64,000 nt of DNA, from assembly GCF_900177405.1 (NCBI RefSeq), contig NZ_LT840185.1, positions 372,001 to 436,000 of the forward strand. The letters are read 5' to 3'. The DNA is from Allosphingosinicella indica (GTDB lineage: Bacteria > Pseudomonadota > Alphaproteobacteria > Sphingomonadales > Sphingomonadaceae). Below the pieces are notes generated by a model. It was given only the letters and a program-made list of their open reading frames with translations. It ran no database searches and was not told the origin of the DNA. The stretch's first letter is position 1. Each line of letters opens with the position of its first letter. The translations under genes and the position numbers were made by a program. This document shows, one piece after another, positions 1 through 8,280 of the stretch.

Positions 1-180
1 GGCCTCGCCCAGCAGCCGCTCGAGATGGCGGGCATTCTGGCCCATCACGCTTTCGAGGCCGTGAGTGTCGAAGCGCGGCGTCTGCACTTGCGGCACGGGC
101 GCCTGGCTGGAAGGCGCCGCTACGCAACCACCGAGCGTTGCGAGGAGCAGCAGGGGAATACGGGTACGGTTACGCGTCAT
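1..180 (-). CDS. N-terminal part of a putative lipoprotein (cut by window edge)
   Basis: The reverse strand reads an ATG at 178-180 followed by 60 open codons to the window edge, so the C-terminus is missing. The first 19 residues are a basic start, a hydrophobic core and a lipobox ending LGGC, followed by an Ala/Pro/Gln-rich linker. This is the usual layout of a lipoprotein tethered by the acylated cysteine. After the linker comes a short region containing VMGQNARHLERLLGEA. I recall similar small conserved lipoproteins in alphaproteobacteria, but no function can be given from this fragment. It is divergent from the PfkB-type kinase, with 94 bases between them that must hold both promoters. 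Confidence 0.6.
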   Translation of the reverse strand, partial: MTRNRTRIPLLLLATLGGCVAAPSSQAPVPQVQTPRFDTHGLESVMGQNARHLERLLGEA

Positions 181-274
181 GACCCTTGCTTCGCGCAGCG
201 GCCGTGCCGGGTCAATCGGTTGATCCCCCCGGGTGCGGGCGATAGGGCGGCGCTTTCGCCAGACGGAGCCTTGC

Positions 275-1273
275 ATGACCGCCCCCACCCTCGACGTCCT
301 CGCTATCGGCAATGCCATCGTCGACGTAATCGCGCCCGCCGATGACACGTTCCTCGCCGACGAGGGGCTGGCGAAGGGGTCGATGCGGCTGATCGACGCC
401 GGTGAGGCCGAGCGGCTCTATGGCCGGATGGCCGCGGGGCGCGAGACGAGCGGTGGATCGGCGGCCAACACCGCCGCCGGCGTCGCCGCTCTCGGCGCGC
501 GCGCGGGCTTCATCGGCCAGGTCGCCGCCGATCAGCTCGGCGCCGTCTTCGCGCATGACATCCGCGCGGTTGGCGTTGCGTTCGAGACGCCCGCGGCTGG
601 GGACGGCCCCGCCCCCACCGCGCGGTGCCTGATCCTCGTGACGCCCGATGCGCAGCGGACGATGAACACCTTCCTCGGCGCGTCGCAGCATCTGCCGCCC
701 GCGGCGATCAATTCGGCGCAGATCGAGAGCGCGGCGATCCTCTATCTCGAAGGCTATCTGTGGGATCCGGAAGAGCCGCGCGCGGCGATGGAGCGGGCGA
801 TCGAGATCGCGCGGGGCGCGGGCCGCAAGGTCGCCTTTACGCTCTCCGACAGCTTCTGCATTGCGCGGCACCGCGCCGGATTCCTCAAGCTGATCGAGGA
901 TCAGCGGATCGACATCCTCTTCGCGAACGAGGCGGAGATTACCGAACTGGCCGGCGAGAGCGATTTCGAGGCGGCAGTCGCGGCGATCGCGCCCAAGGTG
1001 CCGGTGCTGGTGGTGACGCGCAGCGAAAACGGCGCAATCGCGGTCAGCGGGAATGAGCGTGCCGAAGTGGCGGCCGAGCCGGTCGAAAAGGTGATCGACA
1101 CCACCGGCGCGGGCGATCTTTTCGCCGCGGGCTTCCTGACCGGCCATGCGCAGGGCCGGAGCCTCGAGGAAAGCCTGACATTGGGCGCGATCGCTGCGGC
1201 GGAAGTGATCTCGCATTATGGTGCGCGCCCGGAGGCGGATCTGAAGGCGCTGGCAGCGAAGCGGATCGGATGA
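275..1273 (+). CDS. PfkB-family carbohydrate/nucleoside kinase (adenosine kinase-like)
   Basis: This is a 332-residue ribokinase/PfkB-fold kinase that should phosphorylate a sugar or nucleoside hydroxyl with ATP in the cytoplasm. The N-terminal substrate motif GGSAANT is at residues 60-66. The C-terminal signature DTTGAGD (275-281) supplies the anion hole and the catalytic Asp281. The close proteins I recall in alphaproteobacteria are annotated as adenosine kinase, but the sequence alone does not settle the substrate. The ATG at 275 was chosen because the 14 codons upstream in the same frame are Arg/Gln-rich and unlike the family. The gene stands alone and is followed by an inverted repeat pair. 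Confidence 0.85.
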   Translation: MTAPTLDVLAIGNAIVDVIAPADDTFLADEGLAKGSMRLIDAGEAERLYGRMAAGRETSGGSAANTAAGVAALGARAGFIGQVAADQLGAVFAHDIRAVGVAFETPAAGDGPAPTARCLILVTPDAQRTMNTFLGASQHLPPAAINSAQIESAAILYLEGYLWDPEEPRAAMERAIEIARGAGRKVAFTLSDSFCIARHRAGFLKLIEDQRIDILFANEAEITELAGESDFEAAVAAIAPKVPVLVVTRSENGAIAVSGNERAEVAAEPVEKVIDTTGAGDLFAAGFLTGHAQGRSLEESLTLGAIAAAEVISHYGARPEADLKALAAKRIG

Positions 1274-1278
1274 ACCTG

Positions 1279-1355
1279 TTCCCCGGCGAACGCCGGGGCC
1301 CAGTCGTCCGGCTTGCATGACCCTGATATGCTGGACCCCGGCTTTCGCCGGGGAA
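1279..1355. repeat. Inverted-pair intergenic repeat, CCCCGGC family
   Basis: Two copies of a roughly 25-base unit face each other. The left copy holds CCCCGGCGAACGCCGGGG (1281-1298) followed by CCCAG. The right copy holds CTGGA then CCCCGGCTTTCGCCGGGG (1336-1353). Each unit is itself palindromic, so the transcript can fold into one long or two short hairpins. It lies between convergent genes and may serve as a bidirectional transcription barrier. A degenerate pair of the same family lies at 29424-29490. Confidence 0.75.
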
Positions 1356-1357
1356 CC

Positions 1358-2116
1358 CTACGTCCCCCAGGCGATGAAATGGGGGTTCTCGAAGCCAGGC
1401 TTGCCGTAGCGTAGCGGATCGCCGGCCAGGTCGAGGACGCGGCCGCCCGCCGCTTCGAGCACGGCGTGGCCGGCGGCGGTATCCCATTCCATCGTGCGGC
1501 CCCAGCGCGGATAGACATCGGCGCCGCCTTCCGCGAGCACGCAGAATTTGAGCGACGAGCCGGAGGCGACATGGCCGGTGACGCCCATCTCGGCGAGCCG
1601 CGCAGCGTCCTCGGGAGAAGCGTGGTTGCGGCTCCCTACCGCATCGAGCCGTCCGGGAAGGCGCGAGCGCGTGGCAATCGCCTCCTCGGCGCCGCCCTTC
1701 AGCCGGCGGGACGCGCCGTGGCCGATCTCGCCAAAATAGAGCGCGTCGGGCACGGGCGCGTAGACGACGCCCGCGACCGGATCGCCATTCTCGATCAGCG
1801 CGATATTGACCGTGAACTCGCCGGTGCGGTCGGCGAAACCGCGCGTGCCGTCGAGTGGATCGACGAGGAAGAAGCGGGTGCCGAGATCGGCGGGGATGCG
1901 GCCCGCGCATGCCTCCTCTTCCGCGACGACCGGGACGCCGGGAAAATCGCGGGCGAGCGCGGCGAGGATGATCGCCTCGGCGCGCTGGTCCGCGATTGTG
2001 ACCGGAGAGCCGTCGGGCTTGATATCGACCGCACAGCCTTCGGTGTAGACGCAGAGGATATCCGCGCCCGCTTCGAGTGCGGCGGAGACAAGCGGTTCGA
2101 GGATCGGCGTCGGCAA
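1358..2116 (-). CDS. cysQ: CysQ/inositol-monophosphatase-family phosphatase
   Basis: This is a metal-dependent phosphatase of the FIG/IMPase superfamily, most like 3'(2'),5'-bisphosphate nucleotidase, which recycles PAP from sulfate assimilation to AMP. Visible motifs are a VVAEEE metal-binding Glu stretch, the DPLDGT metal site and the C-terminal WDTAAGHAVLEAAGG signature. The frame is open upstream to 2305, but that part translates an intergenic repeat (residues ARPEPVEG) and overlaps the next gene. I therefore place the start at TTG 2116, giving 252 residues. GAAGGG, nine bases upstream, could be the ribosome-binding site and is part of the repeat. A CTG start or the longer ATG form at 2305 cannot be excluded. 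The exact substrate is inferred. Confidence 0.75.
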   Translation of the reverse strand: MPTPILEPLVSAALEAGADILCVYTEGCAVDIKPDGSPVTIADQRAEAIILAALARDFPGVPVVAEEEACAGRIPADLGTRFFLVDPLDGTRGFADRTGEFTVNIALIENGDPVAGVVYAPVPDALYFGEIGHGASRRLKGGAEEAIATRSRLPGRLDAVGSRNHASPEDAARLAEMGVTGHVASGSSLKFCVLAEGGADVYPRWGRTMEWDTAAGHAVLEAAGGRVLDLAGDPLRYGKPGFENPHFIAWGT

Positions 2117-2125
2117 GAAGGGCAG

Positions 2126-2200
2126 CCCTTCGACAGGCTCAGGGCGAGCGGGTGAAGTGGCGTCTTCATAACCGCTTGGGCCGAGCTTGTCGAAGCCCAG
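2126..2200. repeat. Inverted-pair repeat, CTTCGACAGGCTCAGG family
   Basis: The left copy (2126-2151) reads CCCTTCGACAGGCTCAGGGC and onward. The right copy (2172-2199) is the reverse complement of a diverged version, ending GAGCTTGTCGAAG. Translated in one frame the left copy gives the PEPVEG peptide often mis-annotated at protein ends in sphingomonads. It sits between the phosphatase start and the stop of the upstream oxidoreductase. A third copy is at 3793-3825. Confidence 0.8.
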
Positions 2201-2205
2201 CCCTT

Positions 2206-3780
2206 TTACGCGCCGAGCTTCCGCCGGTCCTTGAGGATCGCCGCCGCCGCGTTGTGTCCCGGTGCGCCGGTGACTCCGCCGCCCGGATGCGCGCCCGATC
2301 CGCAAAGATAGAGGCCGGGAAGCGGCATCCGGTAATCGGCATGGCCCAGCATCGGGCGGGCGGAAAAGAGCTGATCGAGCCCCATCTTACCGTGGAAGAT
2401 ATCGCCGCCGACGAGCCCGAAGCGGCGCTCCAAGTCGAGCGGCGACAGCGCGAGGCGGCCGATGACCGAAGCCTTGAAGCCGGGCGCATAGGCATCGACG
2501 GTGTCGATGATCCGGTCTGCCGCCTCCTCGCGCCGCGCATCCCAGCCGCCAGGCACGTCGTAGCGGAAATGCTGGCAGAAGAGGCTGGCGACGTGGCTGC
2601 CCGCGGGCGCGAGGCTGTCGTCGAGCGTCGAGGGGATCAGCATCTCGACGATCGGCTCGGTGCTGAACCCGTCGCGCTTCGCATCGACGTAAGCCCGGTC
2701 CATATAAGTTAGCGAGGGCGCCATAATGATGCCGGCGGTGAGATGATCGCCCGGTTCGGGGAGCGATGTGAAGCGTGGCAGTTCCGACAGCGCGACATTC
2801 ATGCGGAAGGTGGCGGATTCCGAGGCCCAGCCCGCCATGCGCCGGTCGATCTCCGGCGCGACGGCACCTTGCGGCAGCAGCGATCCGAACAGCAGCCGGG
2901 GATTGACGCCCGCAGCGACGCCCTTGGCGCGATAAGTCTTGCCGCCCGCCACCGCGCCCGCCGCGCGGCCGCGCTCGACGATGATTTCCGAAACCGGCGC
3001 GTCGAGGATGATCTCGACGCCCTTCTCGCGCGCCGCCTTCGCCATCGCCTGGGTGATCGCGCCCATCCCGCCGATCGCATGGCCCCATGCGCCGTCGACC
3101 CCCGCCGCCTCGCCGAACACGTGGTGGAGGAGGACATAGGCCGACCCCGGCGTCCAGGGGCTGCCGAAATGGCCGACCACCGCGTCGAAGCCGAACAGCG
3201 CCTGCACCAAGTCGTGGCTGAAATAGCGTTCGAGGATGTCGGCGGCGGATTTGGTGAAGAAATCGAGCAGGTGCCGCTGATCCTCGATCCCCATGCCGCG
3301 GACGCCCGATCCCAGCTTCAGCGCGGCGAGGATATCGGCCACGCCGCCGCCGGCATTGGGCGGAGCGCGGAGCAGCCATTCGCGCAGGATACGGACGACA
3401 CCCTCGAGCGAGGCGGCATAAGCGTCGTAATTCTCGGCATCCTTTGGCGAGTGGCGGGCGATCTCGCGCTTGGTGAGGCCCTCGCGGCCCGACAGCAAAT
3501 AGTCAGCGCCCTGCGTCGGCAGGAAGTTGTCGATCTTGCGGAGCACCACGTTCAGCCCGTGATCGTAGAGCCGCATGTCGGCGATAACTTTGGGGTTGAG
3601 CAGGCTGACGGTGTAGCTGGCGGTTGAGTTGCGGAAACCGGGGTGGAATTCCTCCGTCACCGCCGCGCCGCCGACCACCGACCGCGCTTCCAGCATCGTC
3701 ACCTTCATCCCCCGCGACGCGAGGTAGAAGGCGCACGTCAGCGCATTGTGCCCGGCGCCGATGATGAGGATGTCGGTCAT
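2206..3780 (-). CDS. Phytoene-desaturase-like FAD-dependent oxidoreductase
   Basis: This is a 524-residue flavoprotein of the amine-oxidase/CrtI-like family, resembling the PYROXD2-type proteins rather than a genuine carotenoid desaturase. The N-terminus starts directly with a Rossmann dinucleotide-binding motif (ILIIGAGHNAL, then LEARSVVGGAA). The C-terminus has the second FAD-contact segment (GLYLCGSGAHPGGG). No signal peptide or carotenoid-pathway neighbours are visible, so the substrate is unknown. The ATG at 3780 begins the protein where the family begins. The longer in-frame start at 3858 would again translate an intergenic repeat. The gene probably shares an operon direction with the phosphatase downstream. 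Confidence 0.8.
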   Translation of the reverse strand: MTDILIIGAGHNALTCAFYLASRGMKVTMLEARSVVGGAAVTEEFHPGFRNSTASYTVSLLNPKVIADMRLYDHGLNVVLRKIDNFLPTQGADYLLSGREGLTKREIARHSPKDAENYDAYAASLEGVVRILREWLLRAPPNAGGGVADILAALKLGSGVRGMGIEDQRHLLDFFTKSAADILERYFSHDLVQALFGFDAVVGHFGSPWTPGSAYVLLHHVFGEAAGVDGAWGHAIGGMGAITQAMAKAAREKGVEIILDAPVSEIIVERGRAAGAVAGGKTYRAKGVAAGVNPRLLFGSLLPQGAVAPEIDRRMAGWASESATFRMNVALSELPRFTSLPEPGDHLTAGIIMAPSLTYMDRAYVDAKRDGFSTEPIVEMLIPSTLDDSLAPAGSHVASLFCQHFRYDVPGGWDARREEAADRIIDTVDAYAPGFKASVIGRLALSPLDLERRFGLVGGDIFHGKMGLDQLFSARPMLGHADYRMPLPGLYLCGSGAHPGGGVTGAPGHNAAAAILKDRRKLGA

Positions 3781-3792
3781 TCTGCACAATCT

Positions 3793-3825
3793 CCGCTCGG
3801 GCTGAGCCTGTCCAAGCCCTGCCCT
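3793..3825. repeat. Single copy of the CTTCGACAGGCTCAGG repeat family
   Basis: The reverse complement reads GGCTTGGACAGGCTCAGCCCGAGCGG, a diverged form of the units at 2126-2200. It occupies the leader region just upstream of the oxidoreductase start. The three copies therefore bracket that gene. Confidence 0.65.
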
Positions 3826-3888
3826 TCTTCCAGCGTTGTCAAAAGTAGCCCAGCCCATCGACGCACTCAGGGCAGACGGCTGTGGGGA

Positions 3889-5181
3889 TCAGGGCAATCG
3901 CGCCTTCGGAAAACCGCCCCAGGCCGCGTCATAATCCTTCTGAAGCTCCGCGCACTCCAATGCGTATCTTGTCGGGCGGTAGGGCCAGCAGGTTTCGACC
4001 ATGAAGGCGAGCGTGCCTTCGATCTTGTGGGGCTTGAGCGCCGCCTCGCTCGCCCCCTTCCAGCTTGCGACGTCGGGGCCGTGGCCCGCCATCTGGTTAT
4101 GGAGCGAGATCGCGCCGGGGGCGAAGCCTTCCGCCTTTGCATCATAGGCGCCGTGGATGAGGCCCATGCATTCGCTCATCACATTACGGTGGAACCAGGG
4201 CGGGCGGAACGTGTCCTCCGCCACCATCCAGCGCGGCGGGAAGACGACGAAATCGGCGTTGGCGCGGCCGGGCACGTCGCTAGGCGAGGTGAGCACGGTG
4301 AAGATCGACGGATCGGGGTGATCGAAGCTGACTGTGCCGATCGCGTTGAAGCGCGCGAGATCATATTTCCACGGCGCGAGATTGCCGTGCCAGGCGACGA
4401 CATCGAGCGGCGAATGGTCGATCGTCGTCGTCCACAGCGATCCCATATATTTCTGGATGAGCTCGACGTCGCCTTCTACATCCTCATAGGCTGCGACCGG
4501 CGCCTCGAAATCGCGCGGGTTGGCGAGGCCGTTGGCGCCGATCGGGCCGAGATCGGGGAGGCGGAACAGCGCGCCGTGGTTCTCGGCGACATAGCCTCGC
4601 GCCTCGCCATCGGGCAGCGTCGCGCGAAAGCGGACGCCGCGCGGGACGAGCGCGATCTCGCCGGGCGCCACGTCGATCCGTCCCATCTCGGTGAACAGGT
4701 GGAGGCGGCCCTGCTGCGGAATGAACAGCATCTCGCCGTCCGAATTGAAGAAGGCGCGGCGCTCCATGTCGCGATTGGCGCGGTAAACGTGGACGGCGAC
4801 ACCCTCCAGCGTGGTCGGATCGCGGTTGGCCGCCATCGTCACCATGCCGTCGATCAGGTCGGTGGGCTCCGAGGGGATGGCGAGCGGGTTCCAGCGGAGG
4901 CGATTGGGCGCGACCGGCTCATCCGTCGTGCCCGGCGCGAACAGGTCGGCGCCCTGGTAGCGCACATAGGGCGGATGCTCGGCGCTCGGCCGCATCCGGT
5001 AGAGCCAGGAGCGATGGTTCTCGGCGCGCGGCGCGGTGAAGGCGGTGCCCGACAATTGCTCGGCATAAAGGCCGAACGCCGGCTTCTGCGGCGAATTGCG
5101 CCCCACCGGCAACGCCCCCGCCACCGCCTCGGTCGCGAAATGATTGCCGAAGCCGGACATATAGCCTTCGCTTGCCAACAT
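3889..5181 (-). CDS. hmgA: Homogentisate 1,2-dioxygenase
   Basis: This enzyme opens the ring of homogentisate to maleylacetoacetate, the central step of tyrosine/phenylalanine degradation, using non-haem iron. The 430-residue product has the family length. It shows the typical start [13 protein letters not shown], the cupin-type stretch from about 280 onward with the conserved [20 protein letters not shown] segment, and HGPD near residue 370. The ATG at 5181 follows an AGGAG ribosome-binding site. No other homogentisate-pathway gene (maleylacetoacetate isomerase, fumarylacetoacetase) lies next to it, so the pathway genes are split here. The leader carries a repeat pair. Confidence 0.95.
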   Translation of the reverse strand: MLASEGYMSGFGNHFATEAVAGALPVGRNSPQKPAFGLYAEQLSGTAFTAPRAENHRSWLYRMRPSAEHPPYVRYQGADLFAPGTTDEPVAPNRLRWNPLAIPSEPTDLIDGMVTMAANRDPTTLEGVAVHVYRANRDMERRAFFNSDGEMLFIPQQGRLHLFTEMGRIDVAPGEIALVPRGVRFRATLPDGEARGYVAENHGALFRLPDLGPIGANGLANPRDFEAPVAAYEDVEGDVELIQKYMGSLWTTTIDHSPLDVVAWHGNLAPWKYDLARFNAIGTVSFDHPDPSIFTVLTSPSDVPGRANADFVVFPPRWMVAEDTFRPPWFHRNVMSECMGLIHGAYDAKAEGFAPGAISLHNQMAGHGPDVASWKGASEAALKPHKIEGTLAFMVETCWPYRPTRYALECAELQKDYDAAWGGFPKARLP

Positions 5182-5210
5182 TTGTCTCCTGAACGCGCGC
5201 CACTTCTATC

Positions 5211-5292
5211 GTCATTCCCGCGAAAACGGGAATCCCGGTTAGGATAGGTGCGCGAGAAGGCAAAGCGGGATTCCCGCTTTTGCAGGAATGAC
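5211..5292. repeat. Inverted-pair repeat, GTCATTCCCGC family
   Basis: The left copy (5211-5237) reads GTCATTCCCGCGAAAACGGG and onward. The right copy (5266-5292) is its near-perfect inverse, ending TTGCAGGAATGAC. The 28-base spacer has no gene. The pair fills almost the whole gap between glutathione reductase and hmgA, and could act as a hairpin that stops or protects the gor transcript. Confidence 0.8.
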
Positions 5293-5315
5293 AGAATAGG
5301 GTGACGGGTCGCGGG

Positions 5316-6665
5316 TCACCGCATCAGCACGAGTTCCTCGGCCATCGTCGGGTGGATGGCGACGGTATCGTCGAATTGCGGCTTGGTGAGGCCGGCCTTT
5401 ACCGCGATCGCGGCGGATTGGAGGATTTCCGGGGCGTCGGGGCCGATCATGTGGATGCCGACCACTTTCTCATTCTCGCCATCGACGACGAGCTTGTAGA
5501 GCGCGCGCTCGTTGCGGCCCGCGAGGACGTTCTTCATCGCGCGGAAATCGGAGGTGTAGATCTTGACCGAACCCAGCCGCTCGCGCGCCTCCGCCTCGGT
5601 CATGCCGACGCCCGCAATCGGCGGGTGGCTGAAGACCGCGGAGGGGATGTTCTCGTAATCGACGCGGGTCGGCTTTCCGCCGAATATGGTATCGGCGAAG
5701 GCGTGGCCCTCGCGGATCGCGACGGGGGTGAGCTGGACGCGATCGGTGACGTCGCCGATCGCGTAGATGCTGGGGACCGAGGACTGGTTGTCCTCGTCGA
5801 CCTCGATCGCGCCGTTCTTGCCGAGCTTCACGCCGGCTTCTTCCAGCCCGAGACCCGGGGTGCGCGGCACCCGGCCGACCGCCCAGAGCAGCAGATCGGC
5901 CTCGATCGGATCCTGCCCGGCGAGATGGATGACGAGACCGCCCTCCGCCTTCTTCTCGATCTTCTCGAAGGGCGCGTTGAACAGGAATTTGATGCCCTTG
6001 GTGAGCGAGATCTGGAGCAGCCGGTCGCGCACCTGCTCGTCGTAATGGCGCAGGATGCGGTCGCCGCGGTTGACGATCGTCACGTCGGACTTGAGCTGGT
6101 GGAAGATGCCGGCGAATTCGTTGGCGATATAGCCGCCCCCCGCGATCACCGCACGCTTGGGGATCGTGTCGAGATTGAACACCTCGTTCGAAGTGATGCC
6201 ATGCTCCGCGCCCGGCACGTCGGGGATCATCGGCCAGGCACCGGTGGCGATGAGGATGGTGCCGGCGCTGACCTTGGTGCCGTCGGCCAGCGTCACCTCA
6301 TTGACGCCCGAGACGGTGGCGCGCTGGTGGATGACCTCGACCTCGTTGCGCTCGAGAATTTCGCCGTAGATGCCTTCCAGACGCTCGACCTCGGCGAGCA
6401 CATTGTCGCGCAGCACCGGCCAGTCGAACTTGCAGTCCGGCACATCCCAGCCGAAGCGGCGCGCGTCCTGGAGGTCTTCGGCGAAATGCGCGCCGTAGAT
6501 CAGCAGCTTCTTGGGCACGCAGCCGCGGATGACGCAGGTGCCGCCGACGCGAAACTCCTCGGCAATGGCGACGCGCGCCCCATGTGCGGCGGAGACGCGC
6601 GCGGCGCGTACCCCGCCCGATCCCGCGCCGATGACGAAGAGATCGTAATCATAGGTCTTTGCCAT
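5316..6665 (-). CDS. gor: Glutathione-disulfide reductase
   Basis: This FAD/NADPH enzyme keeps glutathione reduced in the cytoplasm. The N-terminal FAD motif (GAGSGG) is followed by the redox-active disulfide in GGTCVIRGCVPKK, which is the glutathione-reductase form of the motif. An internal NAD(P)-binding segment (VIAGGGYIANEFA), the conserved AIGDVTDR and a C-terminal HPTMAEE dimerisation/active-site His segment complete the family pattern over about 449 residues. Two consecutive ATGs are possible. The second (6665) has the better spacing to GAGGA. Its start overlaps the stop of pgi, so the two genes are probably translated together and share NADPH/glucose-6-phosphate metabolism. Confidence 0.93.
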   Translation of the reverse strand: MAKTYDYDLFVIGAGSGGVRAARVSAAHGARVAIAEEFRVGGTCVIRGCVPKKLLIYGAHFAEDLQDARRFGWDVPDCKFDWPVLRDNVLAEVERLEGIYGEILERNEVEVIHQRATVSGVNEVTLADGTKVSAGTILIATGAWPMIPDVPGAEHGITSNEVFNLDTIPKRAVIAGGGYIANEFAGIFHQLKSDVTIVNRGDRILRHYDEQVRDRLLQISLTKGIKFLFNAPFEKIEKKAEGGLVIHLAGQDPIEADLLLWAVGRVPRTPGLGLEEAGVKLGKNGAIEVDEDNQSSVPSIYAIGDVTDRVQLTPVAIREGHAFADTIFGGKPTRVDYENIPSAVFSHPPIAGVGMTEAEARERLGSVKIYTSDFRAMKNVLAGRNERALYKLVVDGENEKVVGIHMIGPDAPEILQSAAIAVKAGLTKPQFDDTVAIHPTMAEELVLMR

Positions 6666-8182
6666 CATGCGTCCTCGGAAGTTGCGGGGCCGAGCGCGCG
6701 AGCGATCAGCGCCTCGGTGGAAGGATCGAAGCGCTGATCGCCGCCGGAATCGATAGCCCTGGCCATTTCCTTGCCGAGCTCGACGCCGAACTGATCGAAC
6801 GGGTTGATGCCGAGCAGCGCGGCATTGGCGAAGGTGCGGTGCTCGTAAAAGGCGATGAGCGCGCCCAGCGTGGCGGGATCGAGCCTATCGAGCAGGATCG
6901 TCGTCGACGGGCGGTCGCCGGGATAGGCGCGCTGCGGATCGTCGGACGCCTTGCCGGCGGCGAGCGCGGCGCCCTGTGCGAAGCAATTGCCCAGCAGTTG
7001 TGTGTGATGCTCCCCGGCGAGGCCGTGCTCCGGCTCGGTCACCGCGACGAACTCGACCGGCACGAGATGCGTGCCCTGGTGAAGGAGCTGGAAGACGGCA
7101 TGCTGGGCGTCGGTGCCGACCCCGCCCCAGGTGATCGCCGCAGTGGCGCGGCCGACGGGTGCGCCGTCCACCGTCACCGACTTGCCGTTCGATTCCATCT
7201 CGAGCTGCTGAAGATAGGGGGGCAGCAGCCGCAGACGCTCGTCATAGGCGAAGACGGCGCGCGTTTCGGCGTGCCGCAGGTTAGCGTAATATCGATCGAC
7301 GAACGCGGCGATCAGCGGCGCGTTGCGTTCGGGCGGGGCAAGGCGGAAATGCCGGTCCATCGCCGCGGCGCCCTCGAGCAGCTCCTCGAACGCCTCCCAG
7401 CCGAGCGCGAGCGCGGCCGGAAAGCCGATCGACGACCAGAGCGAATAGCGGCCGCCGACGCTTTCGGAGAATGGCAGGATGCGCGTCTCGTCGACGCCGA
7501 ATTCCAGCGCGCGATCCGGCGCGGCGGTGAGCGCGACGACGCGGCCATAGGGATCGGCGACGCCGCCCACCTCCATCCAGTCGAGCGCCGACTGCGCGTT
7601 GAGCATCGTCTCGCTGGTGGTGAAGGTCTTGGACGCGATGACGAGCAAGGTAGCGGTAGGGTCGAAGCGGTCGAGCGCTTCGGCGAGCGCGGCGCCGTCC
7701 ACGTTGGAGACGATGGCGCTGTCGTAGCGGCCGGAATCGCGGCCGAGCGCATCGATCAGCAGATCGGGGCCCAGCGCGGAGCCGCCGATGCCGATGTGGA
7801 GGATATGCCGGATCGTGCCGAACGCGCCTGCCTCGATCGCGTCGATCAGCGCGCGCATGCGGGTGTGGAGCCCGGCCGCGCGGCGGACGCTTTCGGGCGC
7901 ACCCTGCCCGCGCTCGGCGGTGTGTTCGGCGGCGCGGCCCTCGCTGGCGTTGACCGGATCGCCCGCGAACAGGGCGTCGCGTTTGGCGGCGAGATCGGCC
8001 GCGGCGGCCAGGGTGACGAACGCGTCGAGATGCGCGGCGGTAAGGTGCGTCTTGGCGAAATCGAAGCGGATGCCCGCTTCCTCGATGCAGAGGCGCGACA
8101 GCCGGTCGGGCTCGGCCTTGAAGAGATCGAGGATGGGACGCGTCTCGATCGCCTCCAGCGCCGCCCATTCGCGATCGGTCAT
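6665..8182 (-). CDS. pgi: Glucose-6-phosphate isomerase
   Basis: This enzyme interconverts glucose-6-phosphate and fructose-6-phosphate. The 505-residue product carries the phosphosugar-binding GIGGSALGPDLL, the SKTFTTSETMLNA segment, and the C-terminal FDQFGVELGK signature. Its ATG at 8182 is preceded by an AGGAG site. It is the first gene of a two-gene unit with gor, with which it overlaps by an ATGA-like junction. In sphingomonads, which use the Entner-Doudoroff route, this enzyme mainly feeds fructose-6-phosphate back to glucose-6-phosphate; that point is general knowledge, not visible here. Confidence 0.95.
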   Translation of the reverse strand: MTDREWAALEAIETRPILDLFKAEPDRLSRLCIEEAGIRFDFAKTHLTAAHLDAFVTLAAAADLAAKRDALFAGDPVNASEGRAAEHTAERGQGAPESVRRAAGLHTRMRALIDAIEAGAFGTIRHILHIGIGGSALGPDLLIDALGRDSGRYDSAIVSNVDGAALAEALDRFDPTATLLVIASKTFTTSETMLNAQSALDWMEVGGVADPYGRVVALTAAPDRALEFGVDETRILPFSESVGGRYSLWSSIGFPAALALGWEAFEELLEGAAAMDRHFRLAPPERNAPLIAAFVDRYYANLRHAETRAVFAYDERLRLLPPYLQQLEMESNGKSVTVDGAPVGRATAAITWGGVGTDAQHAVFQLLHQGTHLVPVEFVAVTEPEHGLAGEHHTQLLGNCFAQGAALAAGKASDDPQRAYPGDRPSTTILLDRLDPATLGALIAFYEHRTFANAALLGINPFDQFGVELGKEMARAIDSGGDQRFDPSTEALIARALGPATSEDA

Positions 8183-8244
8183 GCAAAGCTCCTCTTTATG
8201 AGGCGGCTATCTAGGGTCGCGGCGCAGGAAAGCCTAGGCGGCAA

Positions 8245-8277
8245 TTGACCTACGATTGGTTGCGTGCATATACACGC
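8245..8277 (+). promoter_or_regulatory. Promoter with overlapping palindromic operator for the MarR-type gene
   Basis: A -35-like TTGACC (8245-8250) and a -10-like TATACA (8269-8274) are separated by 18 bases. Lying over the -10 is GCGTGCATATACACGC (8262-8277), a 16-base palindrome with one mismatched pair. This is the expected place for autorepression by the MarR dimer encoded immediately downstream. The gene's ATG at 8281 falls where transcription should begin, which implies a leaderless mRNA. Confidence 0.6.
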
Positions 8278-8280
8278 TTC

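Noticed and set aside
3643-5247. Forward-strand open frame of 534 codons opposite hmgA
   Set aside because: It is Arg/Gly/Glu/His-rich shadow coding typical of high-GC antisense frames. hmgA on the reverse strand is unambiguous.
5301-8248. Two long forward-strand frames opposite gor and pgi
   Set aside because: These are shadows of well-recognised reverse-strand enzymes and have no ribosome-binding sites or family motifs.
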